The translations under genes and the position numbers were made by a program. The notes under the pieces are model-generated. The model was not told the origin of the DNA. It saw nothing but the letters and a program-made list of their open reading frames with translations, and made no database searches. Below are positions 1 to 5,997 of a stretch of 7,122 nt of DNA, in pieces. Source of the DNA: Chloroflexota bacterium (GTDB taxonomy: Bacteria; Chloroflexota; Chloroflexia; JAMDCE01); the NCBI GenBank assembly GCA_023489135.1, contig JAMDCE010000409.1:1-7122 (forward strand), written 5' to 3'. Each line of letters opens with the position of its first letter. The stretch's first letter is position 1.

Positions 1-51
1 AACTCGTTGCTCGGCATCACGCAACGCGGCATACTTGAGGTTTACGAGTTC
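1..51. other. 5' exon flanking the group II intron
   Basis: This is the DNA just upstream of the intron. The last eight bases (44-51, ACGAGTTC) act as IBS1, pairing with the EBS1 loop at 318-325. The stretch is open in two plus frames and at least one minus frame. Joined to the 3' exon at 5213, plus frame 1 gives a short carboxyl-terminal-like peptide ending at a TAG (5231-5233). The minus frame also stays open across the joined exons (…RKRIRT then ELVNLKYAALRD…). I cannot decide which, if either, is a gene, so the interrupted locus is unidentified. Confidence 0.55.
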
Positions 52-308
52 GTGCGACAGGAGGTCGCCGTCGTTTAGTGGCGCTGACCGCGCCCGTGTC
101 ATCCTGCTGACCTGTCCCCGTGCTGCACATGCGTCCTGCGTAAGTGGGAGGTGTGAAGCTGCGGTAGAAGCCCAGATAAGCTGCCAGCCGCAATGGTGGC
201 TATCAGGGCAAGGGGAAGTGAGGAAAGGGTTAGCGAAAGCGAACTGCCATTCTAAAGTCTCGTTAAGACTGAACGTCCAAAGCGGCTGACAGGACGAATG
301 CGAGCGGC

Positions 309-331
309 CACACGAGGGAATTCGTCGTGTG
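309..331 (+). other. EBS1 hairpin of intron domain I
   Basis: CACACGA (309-315) pairs with TCGTGTG (325-331), exposing a nine-base loop, GGGAATTCG. Bases 318-325 (GAATTCGT) are complementary to 44-51 (ACGAGTTC) over eight positions with one G-U pair. Exon-binding site 1 normally sits in such a terminal loop of domain I and base-pairs with the last six or so bases of the 5' exon. It decides both splice-site and DNA-target choice, and the match fixes the intron 5' boundary at 52. Confidence 0.8.
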
Positions 332-650
332 TCAGCAGGACATACGCTCGCCGGGGCACAGGCAGAACCCGACCCCTCACGCAACTAGCGACTGCGGAAC
401 CTGGTAAGCCCCATGGGGATGAGTCACGACGGCCGATAGGCCCGCAGACTCTAAGTGGATCAACCGAAAGGGAGTGAAACCCAGTTACCCAGGTGGTAAA
501 CGATTGCGGGAGAAAGCGAATGCCGATCTGCAATGGGTCGGATAGGGCCGCTGCCAACACAGCGGGGATACCCAACTCGAAAGGGCGCAGACTTCCTGCA
601 AGTCAGAAAGCGCGCAAGAGCGCATCGCAACGTTCGACTAAGACTGTGTG

Positions 651-658
651 AAAGGTAG
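651..658 (+). promoter_or_regulatory. Weak ribosome binding site of the intron RT
   Basis: The purine-rich AAGGTAGG lies just ahead of the ATG at 661. It is a modest Shine-Dalgarno site and supports 661 as the RT start. Confidence 0.4.
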
Positions 659-660
659 GT

Positions 661-1068
661 ATGGTCTTGAACACGACTGACAACGACAAGCACGCTCCGG
701 CCATAACCGGAGCACGGTGCCCCAAGGAAGACTGGACTACTATCGATTGGGCCAAGGCAACCAAAAGGGTAGAGAACCTGCGACAACGCATCTTCCGCGC
801 AACGCAGCAGCAGGACTGGAAGAAGGTTCACGACCTTCAGAAGCTCCTGCTTCGGAGTTACTCCAATCTGGTCTTGAGCGTCCGTCAAATCACGCAAGTG
901 AACAACGGACGCCGTACGCCGGGCGTAGACGGCATGGTCGCTAACACCGCCGAAAAGCGGTGGCGACTTGTGCAGGAGCTACGGCAGACGTCGTCGCCGC
1001 GGTCAAAGCCCACGCGACGCATCTACATCCCAAAGGCTAACGGCAAGCAAAGGCCTTTGGGCATCCCG
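661..1068 (+). pseudogene. ltrA: Group II intron RT/maturase, N-terminal piece
   Basis: This is the first 136 codons of the intron-encoded protein, which copies the intron RNA into DNA and helps it splice. It carries the RT0 region (TPGVDG, around residue 90) and the start of RT1 (RIYIPKANGKQRPLGIP). After the proline codon ending at 1068 the reading frame enters the serine-recombinase transposon. It runs on for 60 unrelated codons to a stop at 1246-1248, so the protein made here would lack all catalytic residues. The rest of the gene resumes in the same frame at 3811. Excision between the flanking repeats would rejoin the two pieces exactly as PLGIP-TIKDR. The family call is sound; whether the fragment is translated is unknown. 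Confidence 0.88.
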
Positions 1069-1069
1069 A
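1055..1069 (+). repeat. Left junction (attL core) of the transposon
   Basis: CTTTGGGCATCCCGA recurs at 3809-3823 as CTTTGGGTATCCCGA, with a single mismatch (C1062 versus T3816). It falls on the RT codons for P-L-G-I-P. A short shared core at both ends is what serine recombinases leave, since they exchange strands at a dinucleotide within identical sequence and make no classic target duplication. The symmetry of the outer arms puts the exchange point at C1066-C1067. Confidence 0.75.
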
Positions 1070-1079
1070 TGGTTCGTTC

Positions 1080-1090
1080 ACACTGCACCT
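1080..1090 (+). repeat. Transposon inverted arm, left copy
   Basis: ACACTGCACCT matches the reverse complement of 3797-3807 at 9 of 11 positions. In the circularised element the two arms would flank the CC exchange dinucleotide symmetrically, as the half-sites of an attP bound by recombinase subunits. Confidence 0.5.
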
Positions 1091-1120
1091 CTGCACAATG
1101 GATTTTGGGATTCTGGTCTC

Positions 1121-1146
1121 GGGTGAGACAGTTTCCCGTCTCACCC
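1121..1146. terminator. Stem-loop downstream of the recombinase gene
   Basis: GGGTGAGAC (1121-1129) and GTCTCACCC (1138-1146) form a perfect 9-bp stem with an 8-base loop. It starts 18 bp beyond the recombinase stop codon, in the direction of minus-strand transcription. There is no T tract after the stem on the minus strand, so it would not be a classic intrinsic terminator. It may stabilise the 3' end of the mRNA, or insulate the element from the host transcript. The structure is certain; the role is a guess. Confidence 0.5.
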
Positions 1147-1163
1147 AGTATACCACGAGTTGG

Positions 1164-3257
1164 TCATTTGCTGGTGCGACGCGACCAGCGCTGTCGTACT
1201 GCCTTGCGAAGCTCGGAGATGATCTCCGGCGTTAGTTTGACCCAATGAGGCCCGTGAGGAACAGACTGAATGCCGTCCAAGCGCCCGGACTTGCACCAAT
1301 CGGCAATGGTAGAGACGTTGACATTCAGCAGCTCGGCAGCCGCACGAGCAGAATAGCGTCCATCAGGGCGCTGTCTTCCAAGGTAGCTAGCAGGTCTTTC
1401 TGTGCAAGTGGTGGGAATTCCATAGGCATAGCGGACCCATTGGACCTTGCTTCCGGAAAAAGGCTGGCCGGTACCGGAGGTGAGTTGCTCACGATTGAGG
1501 ATTACGGCGATTTGGCGGTCAGTGTTGGCGTGAGCCAGCTCGCGGATGCGGTTGACGACGACGGGATCAGTACGGCGGATCTCGGAGGCACGTTTAGGGC
1601 GTGGTATGTCCAGTTCGGTGAGTGCCTCTGTCTGCCAGCGGATGCCAATGTTGATAGTGGTTTCACGCTTGGAGAGGGTGACGTCCTTGACCAGGAAGCG
1701 CAGGAGTTGCTTGCGCTCGGGGTTGGTAGTAGTTGGGGCATGCCAGATGGCCGGTAGGTCCTGAGCCAGGGCCAAGATGCGGTGGCGCTCATCGGGGCTG
1801 GCAATGCGAGGTAGTAACTTAGGCACGGAGGCGTGTTGACGCTCCAGGCGCTCGATCTCGGCCAATTTATCGTTCCAATCCCTTTCCAGATTGCGCGCGA
1901 CCAGACGGTTCTCGGGGTCGACGGCGAAGAAGCGGCGTCGGGCCAAATCGGCCTCGTACTTAGCACGCTCGAGGCGGAGCTGCCACTGGCGGTCAATCTG
2001 CAGTGCCCGGGCTTCGATTTGATCGAGGGTGGCCATAGACACCTCCAGTTGGGCGGGTTGCATGGCTTCCAGGAATATACGGGCAACGGCGGCGTCCACA
2101 GTGTCGCCGCGTACGAATTGACAAGTGGTGCCGGCAAGTTCGGAGTGGAGCTGATTGCACTCGTAGGAGGGGGTATTGCCGTCCTGGAGGTAGCGAACGG
2201 ACATGCGTCGCCCACAGCGGCCACACAGGACGATACCCTGCAAGAGGGCAGAACCCTCACGGACTGCGCCGCGTCGGTCTTCGGGCCGGAAGGTGCGGTT
2301 GTCGTCGAGGCGCTGCTGGTTGCGCAGGAACTGGTCCCAGGTGATGTAGGCGGGGTGGGCCTGATGAAGGACGATTGGCCAGTCGTTGCACTTAACCTGG
2401 CGAGTGCGGCCCTTGATGCGAGGTGATTCACCAGGGAGAGTGCGTGTACGGGTCTTGGTTCGACCGAAAACGTAGGCTCCAGTGTAGGCCGGGTTGTGGA
2501 GGATGGCCAGAACCCGGCCGAGGCCTAAGGGATTCCAGGCCAGTTGGCCATCGTTAGCACCACCCCAGAAGCAGGTGGGAAAAAGGAGTTGGTGGGTAGC
2601 GAAGTGTTTGACGACCGCCAGGGCTGAGCCGTGTTGATCGAAGAGGTCGAAGACTAGTCGGACCGCCTGTTGAACCTGCTGGTCGGGATCTAGGACAACG
2701 CGGTTGGTAGGATCGTAGGCCAGGCCCGTGGGTAGGCGAAAGCGGAGGTTGCCTTTCTGAGCTTTCTCCAGTTTGCCGCCGAGGAGGCGACTGCGCAACC
2801 AGTGGAGTTCGGCCTCGCTCATGGTGCCCTTGAAGCCCAAGAGCAAGCGGTCGTTGTATTGGCCGGGATCGTAGATGCCTTCCTCATCGATGACGAGGGT
2901 CTCGGTCAAGGCGCAGATCTCGATGAGGCGGTACCAATCGCTGCACGATCGAGCCAGACGGGAGGCTTCCAGGCTGAGTACGGCGCCGGCATGGCAGAGG
3001 CCGACCTCGGCCACAAGGAATTGGAAACCGTCACGGCCTGTGGCGGAGGCACCGGAGAGACCCTGATCCTGGTCGATGACGGTGATGTGTTCCTGGGGCC
3101 AACCCAGATCGAGGGCGCGTTGAGTCAGGTCGTACTGGCGAGCCGTGCTGCCGGTATTCTCGCGAACCTGGACCAAAGTGGACTGGCGGACGTAGATCAA
3201 AGCCTGTCGGTCGAGATGTTCAGGCTGTATCTTGTGATTGGTGAGGGTGGACAGCAT
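1164..3257 (-). CDS. Large serine recombinase of the transposon
   Basis: This site-specific DNA recombinase (697 aa) is expected to cut and rejoin att sites through a 5'-phosphoserine link. The N-terminal resolvase domain begins near residue 17 with IYVRQS, making S26 the likely nucleophile with R24 nearby. Further catalytic-domain marks are D64-Q-G-L-S-G and E97-A-S-R100-L-A-R103. A recombinase DNA-binding domain follows from about 170 (RFRLPTGLAYD). A zinc ribbon comes next with C345, C348, C367 and C379. After it is an Arg/Glu-rich coiled coil at about 415-480, containing the family-typical DPENRLVAR stretch. The C-terminus has a winged or MerR-like helix-turn-helix at about 635-662 (YSARAAAELLNVNVSTIADW). 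The length and order fit large serine transposases of the two- to three-ORF elements common in soil and sediment bacteria. Nothing essential looks missing. The ATG start is backed by a strong Shine-Dalgarno site. Confidence 0.93.
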   Translation of the reverse strand: MLSTLTNHKIQPEHLDRQALIYVRQSTLVQVRENTGSTARQYDLTQRALDLGWPQEHITVIDQDQGLSGASATGRDGFQFLVAEVGLCHAGAVLSLEASRLARSCSDWYRLIEICALTETLVIDEEGIYDPGQYNDRLLLGFKGTMSEAELHWLRSRLLGGKLEKAQKGNLRFRLPTGLAYDPTNRVVLDPDQQVQQAVRLVFDLFDQHGSALAVVKHFATHQLLFPTCFWGGANDGQLAWNPLGLGRVLAILHNPAYTGAYVFGRTKTRTRTLPGESPRIKGRTRQVKCNDWPIVLHQAHPAYITWDQFLRNQQRLDDNRTFRPEDRRGAVREGSALLQGIVLCGRCGRRMSVRYLQDGNTPSYECNQLHSELAGTTCQFVRGDTVDAAVARIFLEAMQPAQLEVSMATLDQIEARALQIDRQWQLRLERAKYEADLARRRFFAVDPENRLVARNLERDWNDKLAEIERLERQHASVPKLLPRIASPDERHRILALAQDLPAIWHAPTTTNPERKQLLRFLVKDVTLSKRETTINIGIRWQTEALTELDIPRPKRASEIRRTDPVVVNRIRELAHANTDRQIAVILNREQLTSGTGQPFSGSKVQWVRYAYGIPTTCTERPASYLGRQRPDGRYSARAAAELLNVNVSTIADWCKSGRLDGIQSVPHGPHWVKLTPEIISELRKAVRQRWSRRTSK

Positions 3258-3510
3258 AGTGGGCCTCCTTGGTGGAAGAATCTGATTGAGCAGTCACGAG
3301 GTTAAAGGCCAGTTGAGCCATAAGTCGGATAGCTCGGGCTTGTAGATCAGCGGCTAGGCGCGCCCAGATGTATGTTGGCGATACGAGATGATCATCTGGT
3401 GATGATTGAAGCGACACCGATACACCTCCTAAGGGACAGATACAAGGGTCGAGTGGTCGATAGAAGCGGTCATTGGTCCGGTTGAAGGTGTGCAAGTCTC
3501 GCTCCATCAT
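3220..3510 (-). CDS. Small transposon ORF of unknown function
   Basis: This is a 96-aa reading frame between the DUF5372-like ORF and the recombinase. It overlaps the former by 41 bp and the latter by 38 bp, which suggests a tightly packed operon. I recognise no domain. The most regular part is an amphipathic-looking helix around residues 48-70 (ARLAADLQARAIRLMAQLAF). The tail is polar and His/Ser-rich. Two consecutive ATG codons start it, without a clear Shine-Dalgarno site. It may be a small accessory or regulatory protein of the element, or a spurious frame. Position and conserved-looking core slightly favour a real gene. Confidence 0.45.
   Translation of the reverse strand: MMERDLHTFNRTNDRFYRPLDPCICPLGGVSVSLQSSPDDHLVSPTYIWARLAADLQARAIRLMAQLAFNLVTAQSDSSTKEAHYAVHPHQSQDTA
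3264..3270 (-). promoter_or_regulatory. Strong ribosome binding site of the recombinase
   Basis: On the minus strand AAGGAGG lies six bases ahead of the ATG at 3257. It is a near-perfect anti-16S match and fixes the start. Confidence 0.85.
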
Positions 3511-3826
3511 CTGCAGTGCGGCGGGAGCTAGCCTGACGGATTCGGTCGATGAATTGGATGACCTGGCGTAAGCCTTCGAGATCCAGCAAGTGTGTGGGGA
3601 TAGGCCGTGGAGCGGGATTGAGTTGGCCGGCGTAATCCGTCCAGTACATGGAGATGGCGGCGTGGCGACCGTCAGGTAAGCGGACGATCAAATCTGGATC
3701 AACGCCGTGTCGAACGCGGACTAGCTCGACCTGCTGGCCGTGTAGTGGATGATATGGATGGGTGATGGTCACCGATCCCGAAGATTGCTGGGATGAAGGG
3801 GTAGTGTACTTTGGGTATCCCGACAA
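3470..3826 (-). CDS. DUF5372-like accessory ORF of the transposon
   Basis: The first gene of the element is a small protein with the pattern THPYHPLHGQQVELV, then a RLPDGRHAAISMYWTDYA stretch. Such proteins (DUF5372-like, from memory) are usually found next to this kind of serine recombinase; their function is not known. The longest frame starts at a TTG (3824-3826) that belongs to the host RT gene beyond the exchange point. An internal GTG at 3770-3772, directly before the conserved THPYHPLHG, is the likeliest start within the element and would give about 100 aa. No good Shine-Dalgarno site precedes either. The family label rests on motif resemblance only. Confidence 0.6.
   Translation of the reverse strand: MSGYPKYTTPSSQQSSGSVTITHPYHPLHGQQVELVRVRHGVDPDLIVRLPDGRHAAISMYWTDYAGQLNPAPRPIPTHLLDLEGLRQVIQFIDRIRQASSRRTADDGARLAHLQPDQ
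3797..3807 (+). repeat. Transposon inverted arm, right copy
   Basis: AGGGGTAGTGT is the partner of the left arm at 1080-1090, read as its reverse complement with two mismatches. It sits 13.5 bp inside the exchange point at C3820-C3821, the same spacing as the left arm. Confidence 0.5.
3809..3823 (+). repeat. Right junction (attR core) of the transposon
   Basis: CTTTGGGTATCCCGA is the second copy of the 15-bp core, with T3816 in place of C1062. The mismatch lies left of the proposed CC exchange point, so the host base at that position would be the C kept on the left side. From 3811 the frame reads L-G-I-P-T-I-K-D-R, the proper continuation of the RT. Confidence 0.75.
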
Positions 3827-5148
3827 TCAAGGACCGGGTTCGCCAGCATGTGGTTAAAACAGCCCTCGAACCATCGTGGGAGGCGCGCTTTGAAGCGTGC
3901 AGCTACGGGTTTCGCCCAGGGCGAAGTATCCACGACGCCATGGAGCATGTATTCTTGTTCTTGCGAAAGAAAAGGAGCAACTACCGGCACGAGTGGGTAC
4001 TTGATGCCGACATTCGCGGCGCCTTTGACCACATCAACCACGACTTCATCATGGAGCGCATCGGAGCATTCCCGGCGCGCGAAGAGATCAAGGCGTGGCT
4101 CAAAGCGGGTTATCTCGAATATGGTCGTCTCAATGATACCGAGGAAGGCACACCGCAAGGAGGCGTAATCTCCCCCTTGCTCGCCAACATTGCTCTCGAT
4201 GGTCTGCGAGAGGTTCTCAACCAATACCGGATTCCAGGGAGCAAAAGCGGGCGCCTCGGTTACGTGCGGTACGCGGATGATTTCATCGTTCTCGCACCCA
4301 CACGTGAAACCCTTGGACAGGTCAGGCTCACCATCAGTGAATGGCTGGCAGTGCGTGGACTACAACTCAGCGAAGAGAAGACCCGTATCATTCCAATCGA
4401 CGACGGGTTCAACTTCTTGGGCTTCAACGTCCGTCGCTATAACGGCAAGCTCCTGATCAAACCGCAGAAGGAAAAGGTGCTGGCTAAATTGCACGAGATC
4501 AAGCAGTGGCTCAACCGTCACAAGCAGGTCAGGCAAGATCAAGTCATCAAATACCTGAATCCAATCCTGCGAGGGTGGGCAAACAACTACCGGCACCAGT
4601 GCAGCAAGGACACCTACCGCTACGTCGGGTGGCGCATATTCCGCATGTTGTGGACGTGGGCGCTCCGACGACACTCTACGAAAGGGAAGCGCTGGGTTAA
4701 AAACCGGTACTTCCCGCGGATAGGTGGTCGGAACTGGCAATTTGCAACTGAAACGGAGGTGCGTCGCGGTAAACGCATTACCGCAGTGCTCTACGATGTC
4801 ACAAGCACGCCAATCATCCGACACCCCATCGTACGGACGGGCGCATCGAAAGACGACCCGTCGCTCCGAGACTACTGGGCAGCGCGCAACCGCTACTATG
4901 GTCGTGTTCGCTACGTGGTGGATATGGGCAAAATGCGGCTCGCCTACCAGCAGAATTGGAAGTGCCCGGAGTGCAAGACTGGCTTGTTCAATGGAGAGTC
5001 CGTGGACGTTTATCACCCTACGCAACGCGCCGACGGTGACAACGGCGGCCGTTTCAAAGTGCTGATACGTCACGAAGCTTGTCATTTTAACGCGTATGGC
5101 AGAGATAATCGGAAAATAACTCAGGCGTTTCTGATGGGAGCCGTGTGA
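3811..5148 (+). pseudogene. ltrA: Group II intron RT/maturase, C-terminal piece
   Basis: This is the remaining 445 codons of the intron-encoded protein. Seen in order, with residues counted from 3811: RT2 (YGFRPGRSIHDA, about 32-43), RT3 (DADIRGAFD, Asp65), RT4 (GTPQGGVISPLLANI, about 114-128), RT5 (YADD, residues 154-157), RT6 (LSEEKT) and RT7 (NFLGF). The maturase domain X follows (LNPILRGWANNYRH…), then an HNH-like zinc region with C385, C388 and H421-E-A-C424-H425. All three catalytic aspartates are present. The usual HH and Asn of the HNH motif are altered, so the endonuclease may be weak. The piece follows a TAG at 3802-3804; an AAGGGG (3796-3801) sits 9 bases before the TTG at 3811, so separate translation is conceivable. 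The stop codon lies inside domain V. Confidence 0.9.
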
Positions 5149-5172
5149 GGCGACGAGCCTCATGCACGGTTC
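5138..5172 (+). ncRNA. Group II intron domain V
   Basis: GAGCCGTGTGAGGC pairs with GCCTCATGCACGGTTC, leaving the typical two-base bulge and the AGC of the catalytic triad at 5139-5141. This is the catalytic heart of the intron and the most conserved part of the family. The apical loop is five bases (GACGA) rather than the usual GNRA tetraloop. The RT stop codon (5146-5148) overlaps the 5' strand. Confidence 0.92.
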
Positions 5173-5175
5173 TGC

Positions 5176-5210
5176 GGGGAGGGGGTTGCCGCGAGGCAGC
5201 CTCCTTACCC
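5176..5210 (+). ncRNA. Group II intron domain VI with branch-point A
   Basis: Bases 5176-5190 pair with 5195-5210 in a 15-bp hairpin closed by a GCGA tetraloop. A5207 is the only unpaired base in the stem and is the expected lariat branch point. Three pairs (GGG/CCC) lie below it. The intron should end a few bases later, most likely at AC, 5211-5212. Confidence 0.85.
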
Positions 5211-5212
5211 AC

Positions 5213-5499
5213 GGTGCGGATGCGTTTACGTAGTCTAATCTCGCTGCACGAAGCGCTGAAAGCAGGAAGGACGCCGTTGTAATTAACGGCAGGTGTTGAC
5301 GGATAGCCGGGACTGCGGCAGATCGCGTTTGGGTCGCAAGTGCGCTTCACGGCGTCAAGAGAGCCGAGGTGCCTCGTCAGCCAGTCCTCTCGTTCAGCCA
5401 ACGCCTGATGAGATCTGAGAACTGGACGAGATCGTCCACGCTTTGGAAGCCGCTGAATAGCCCGCAGTAGGGACCGGCGTCGAACAGCGCGATTTCTCG
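5213..5499. other. 3' exon and gene-poor degenerate stretch
   Basis: I see no intact gene between the intron and the hepT remnant. A minus-strand frame is open from 5578 through the intron boundary, but its middle is arginine-rich and looks like an off-frame translation. Another minus frame (5377-5511) gives a protein-like 44-residue peptide (…ALFDAGPYCGLFSGF…) ending at a stop, which I do not recognise. It could be a piece of a third broken gene. A 6-bp inverted repeat, GCCGTT/AACGGC (5273-5278/5285-5290), has no T tract. The stretch looks like decayed sequence. Confidence 0.5.
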
Positions 5500-5578
5500 A
5501 TCTGAGCGGCTCTAATCTGGCCAATCGTTCGCTCAGTTCGTCCAAGCGCCGCTCGATACCGCTGAACTTGGGCAGCAT
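5500..5578 (-). pseudogene. HepT-like toxin, N-terminal remnant
   Basis: From the ATG at 5578 the frame gives MLPKFSGIERRLDELSERLA and then RLEPLR. This resembles the first helix of HEPN-domain HepT/MNT-partner proteins, which usually run IxRRLxxLxEYLxxLExLR. After about 26 residues the frame turns into arginine-rich sequence. The RX4-6H ribonuclease motif of HepT is not seen downstream, so the toxin is truncated. It follows the nucleotidyltransferase remnant on the same strand within 20 bp, as in intact mntA-hepT operons. The identification leans on that gene order, because the piece is short. Confidence 0.5.
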
Positions 5579-5595
5579 GCTCTCCAGACATAGTG

Positions 5596-5986
5596 CTACT
5601 GCACACGCAGCACGGGCAAGTAGTCGCCGTAGCGACTCTTTACGCCGGCCTCATATTCGACGCGCGTGGCCTCGTCGCGCTGATAAATCAGCCTTCCCTG
5701 GACAACGACGGCGCAGGCCAGCTCAACCGGAGCGCGGTTCAGAAGTACAACGTCAGCCCGGTCTGTTTCGAGATTAGCTGCCAACTCGTGGGCCAGGCGC
5801 GCGCAGCGCAGGGACGCACTCCACTTCGTCGGTCAGCACGCCGAAATCGTAGTCGCTCTCCCGGCCCGGGCAACTATCTGCCTGCGAACTGAAAAGATAG
5901 ACCAGCTTCAGTGCGGGATATCTGGCCAAGATATCTTCGATTCGCCTCGTGGTCTGGTGATGCAAAAGTGCGTGTAGATCAAGCAA
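5596..5986 (-). pseudogene. mntA: MntA-type nucleotidyltransferase antitoxin, frameshifted
   Basis: In intact systems this protein AMPylates the HepT ribonuclease and so silences it. Here it is read in two frames. The first (5986 to about 5800) has an N-terminal helix and the nucleotidyltransferase motif VYLFSSQADS…ESDYDFGVL. The spacing from SS to DYD fits the GSX10DXD signature, but the glycine is replaced by serine. The second (about 5800 to 5596) continues as RLAHELAANLETDRADVVLL, typical of the family's second half. A one-base insertion (or two-base loss) in GCGCGCGC (5797-5804) joins them. The start would be TTG at 5986, with AAAGGA about nine bases upstream. The end is a little short. 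A sequencing error could explain the shift, but the neighbouring genes are also broken. Confidence 0.78.
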
Positions 5987-5997
5987 CGGAAGTCGTC

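Larger units (their letters stand above)
52..660 (+). ncRNA. Group II intron ribozyme domains I-III
   Basis: This noncoding 609-nt stretch precedes the intron ORF and is the expected size for domains I to III. It holds many short hairpins, among them 54-58/64-68 (GCGAC/GTCGC) and the EBS1 hairpin at 309-331. I did not fold the whole domain, so subdomain limits, EBS2, EBS3 and the tertiary contacts are not assigned. Open frames overlapping this RNA on either strand are judged incidental. Confidence 0.8.
1067..3820 (-). mobile_element. Serine-recombinase transposon inside the intron RT gene
   Basis: This insertion is 2,754 bp measured repeat to repeat and lies in the RT codons of the group II intron, with its genes antisense to the intron. 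Cargo in transcription order is a DUF5372-like ORF, a small ORF of unknown role and a 697-aa large serine recombinase. No other cargo is seen. Its ends carry imperfect inverted arms (1080-1090 ACACTGCACCT; complement of 3797-3807 ACACTACCCCT, 9 of 11 matching), each 13.5 bp from the proposed exchange point. The length is a multiple of three, so excision between the cores would restore the RT frame. Large serine recombinases excise and insert such elements through a circle. That this copy is active is inference from its intact recombinase and clean ends. Confidence 0.88.
52..5212 (+). mobile_element. Group II intron, interrupted by a transposon
   Basis: This is a bacterial group II retro-intron: a self-splicing ribozyme plus its reverse transcriptase/maturase, which moves by retrohoming. 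The 5' end is GTGCGAC, matching the GUGYG consensus. EBS1 (318-325) pairs over 8 bp, with one G-U, to the exon bases immediately upstream. The 3' end is set by domains V and VI and an AC dinucleotide (5211-5212); the exact last base could be off by a few nucleotides. Without the 2,754-bp insertion the intron would be about 2,407 nt, normal for an ORF-bearing bacterial intron. The ORF lies in domain IV and carries RT, maturase (X) and HNH-like regions, which fits the chloroplast-like (CL) or a related bacterial lineage. The lineage call is inference; the intron call itself is firm. Confidence 0.92.

Noticed and set aside
96..155. GTGTC at 96 and GTGTG at 151 as the intron 5' end
   Set aside because: Neither has a matching EBS1 that I could find, while GTGCG at 52 has an eight-base pairing from a hairpin loop to the bases just before it.
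496..501. GTAAAC as EBS2 for exon GTTTAC (40-45)
   Set aside because: It overlaps IBS1 and lies in a stretch that looks conserved for other reasons; chance complementarity of six bases is likely.
574..579. AACTCG as an alternative EBS1
   Set aside because: It pairs with only six exon bases and lies far downstream, outside where domain I loops are expected; the 318-325 loop pairs better.
1502..2431. Long open frames on both strands within the recombinase gene (for example 309 aa minus and 197 aa plus)
   Set aside because: They are shadows of the recombinase coding sequence, with low-complexity Ser/Pro/Thr or Ala/Gly/Val composition and no domains.
5273..5290. Inverted repeat GCCGTT-AACGGC as a terminator
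   Set aside because: The stem is only 6 bp, has an AT loop and no T tract on either side.
5290..5360. Minus-strand peptide LDAVKRTCDPNAIC as the tail of an FAD-linked oxidase (…KxxxDPxxI…)
   Set aside because: The match is to a very short, loose motif, and nothing upstream in any frame looks like the rest of such a protein.
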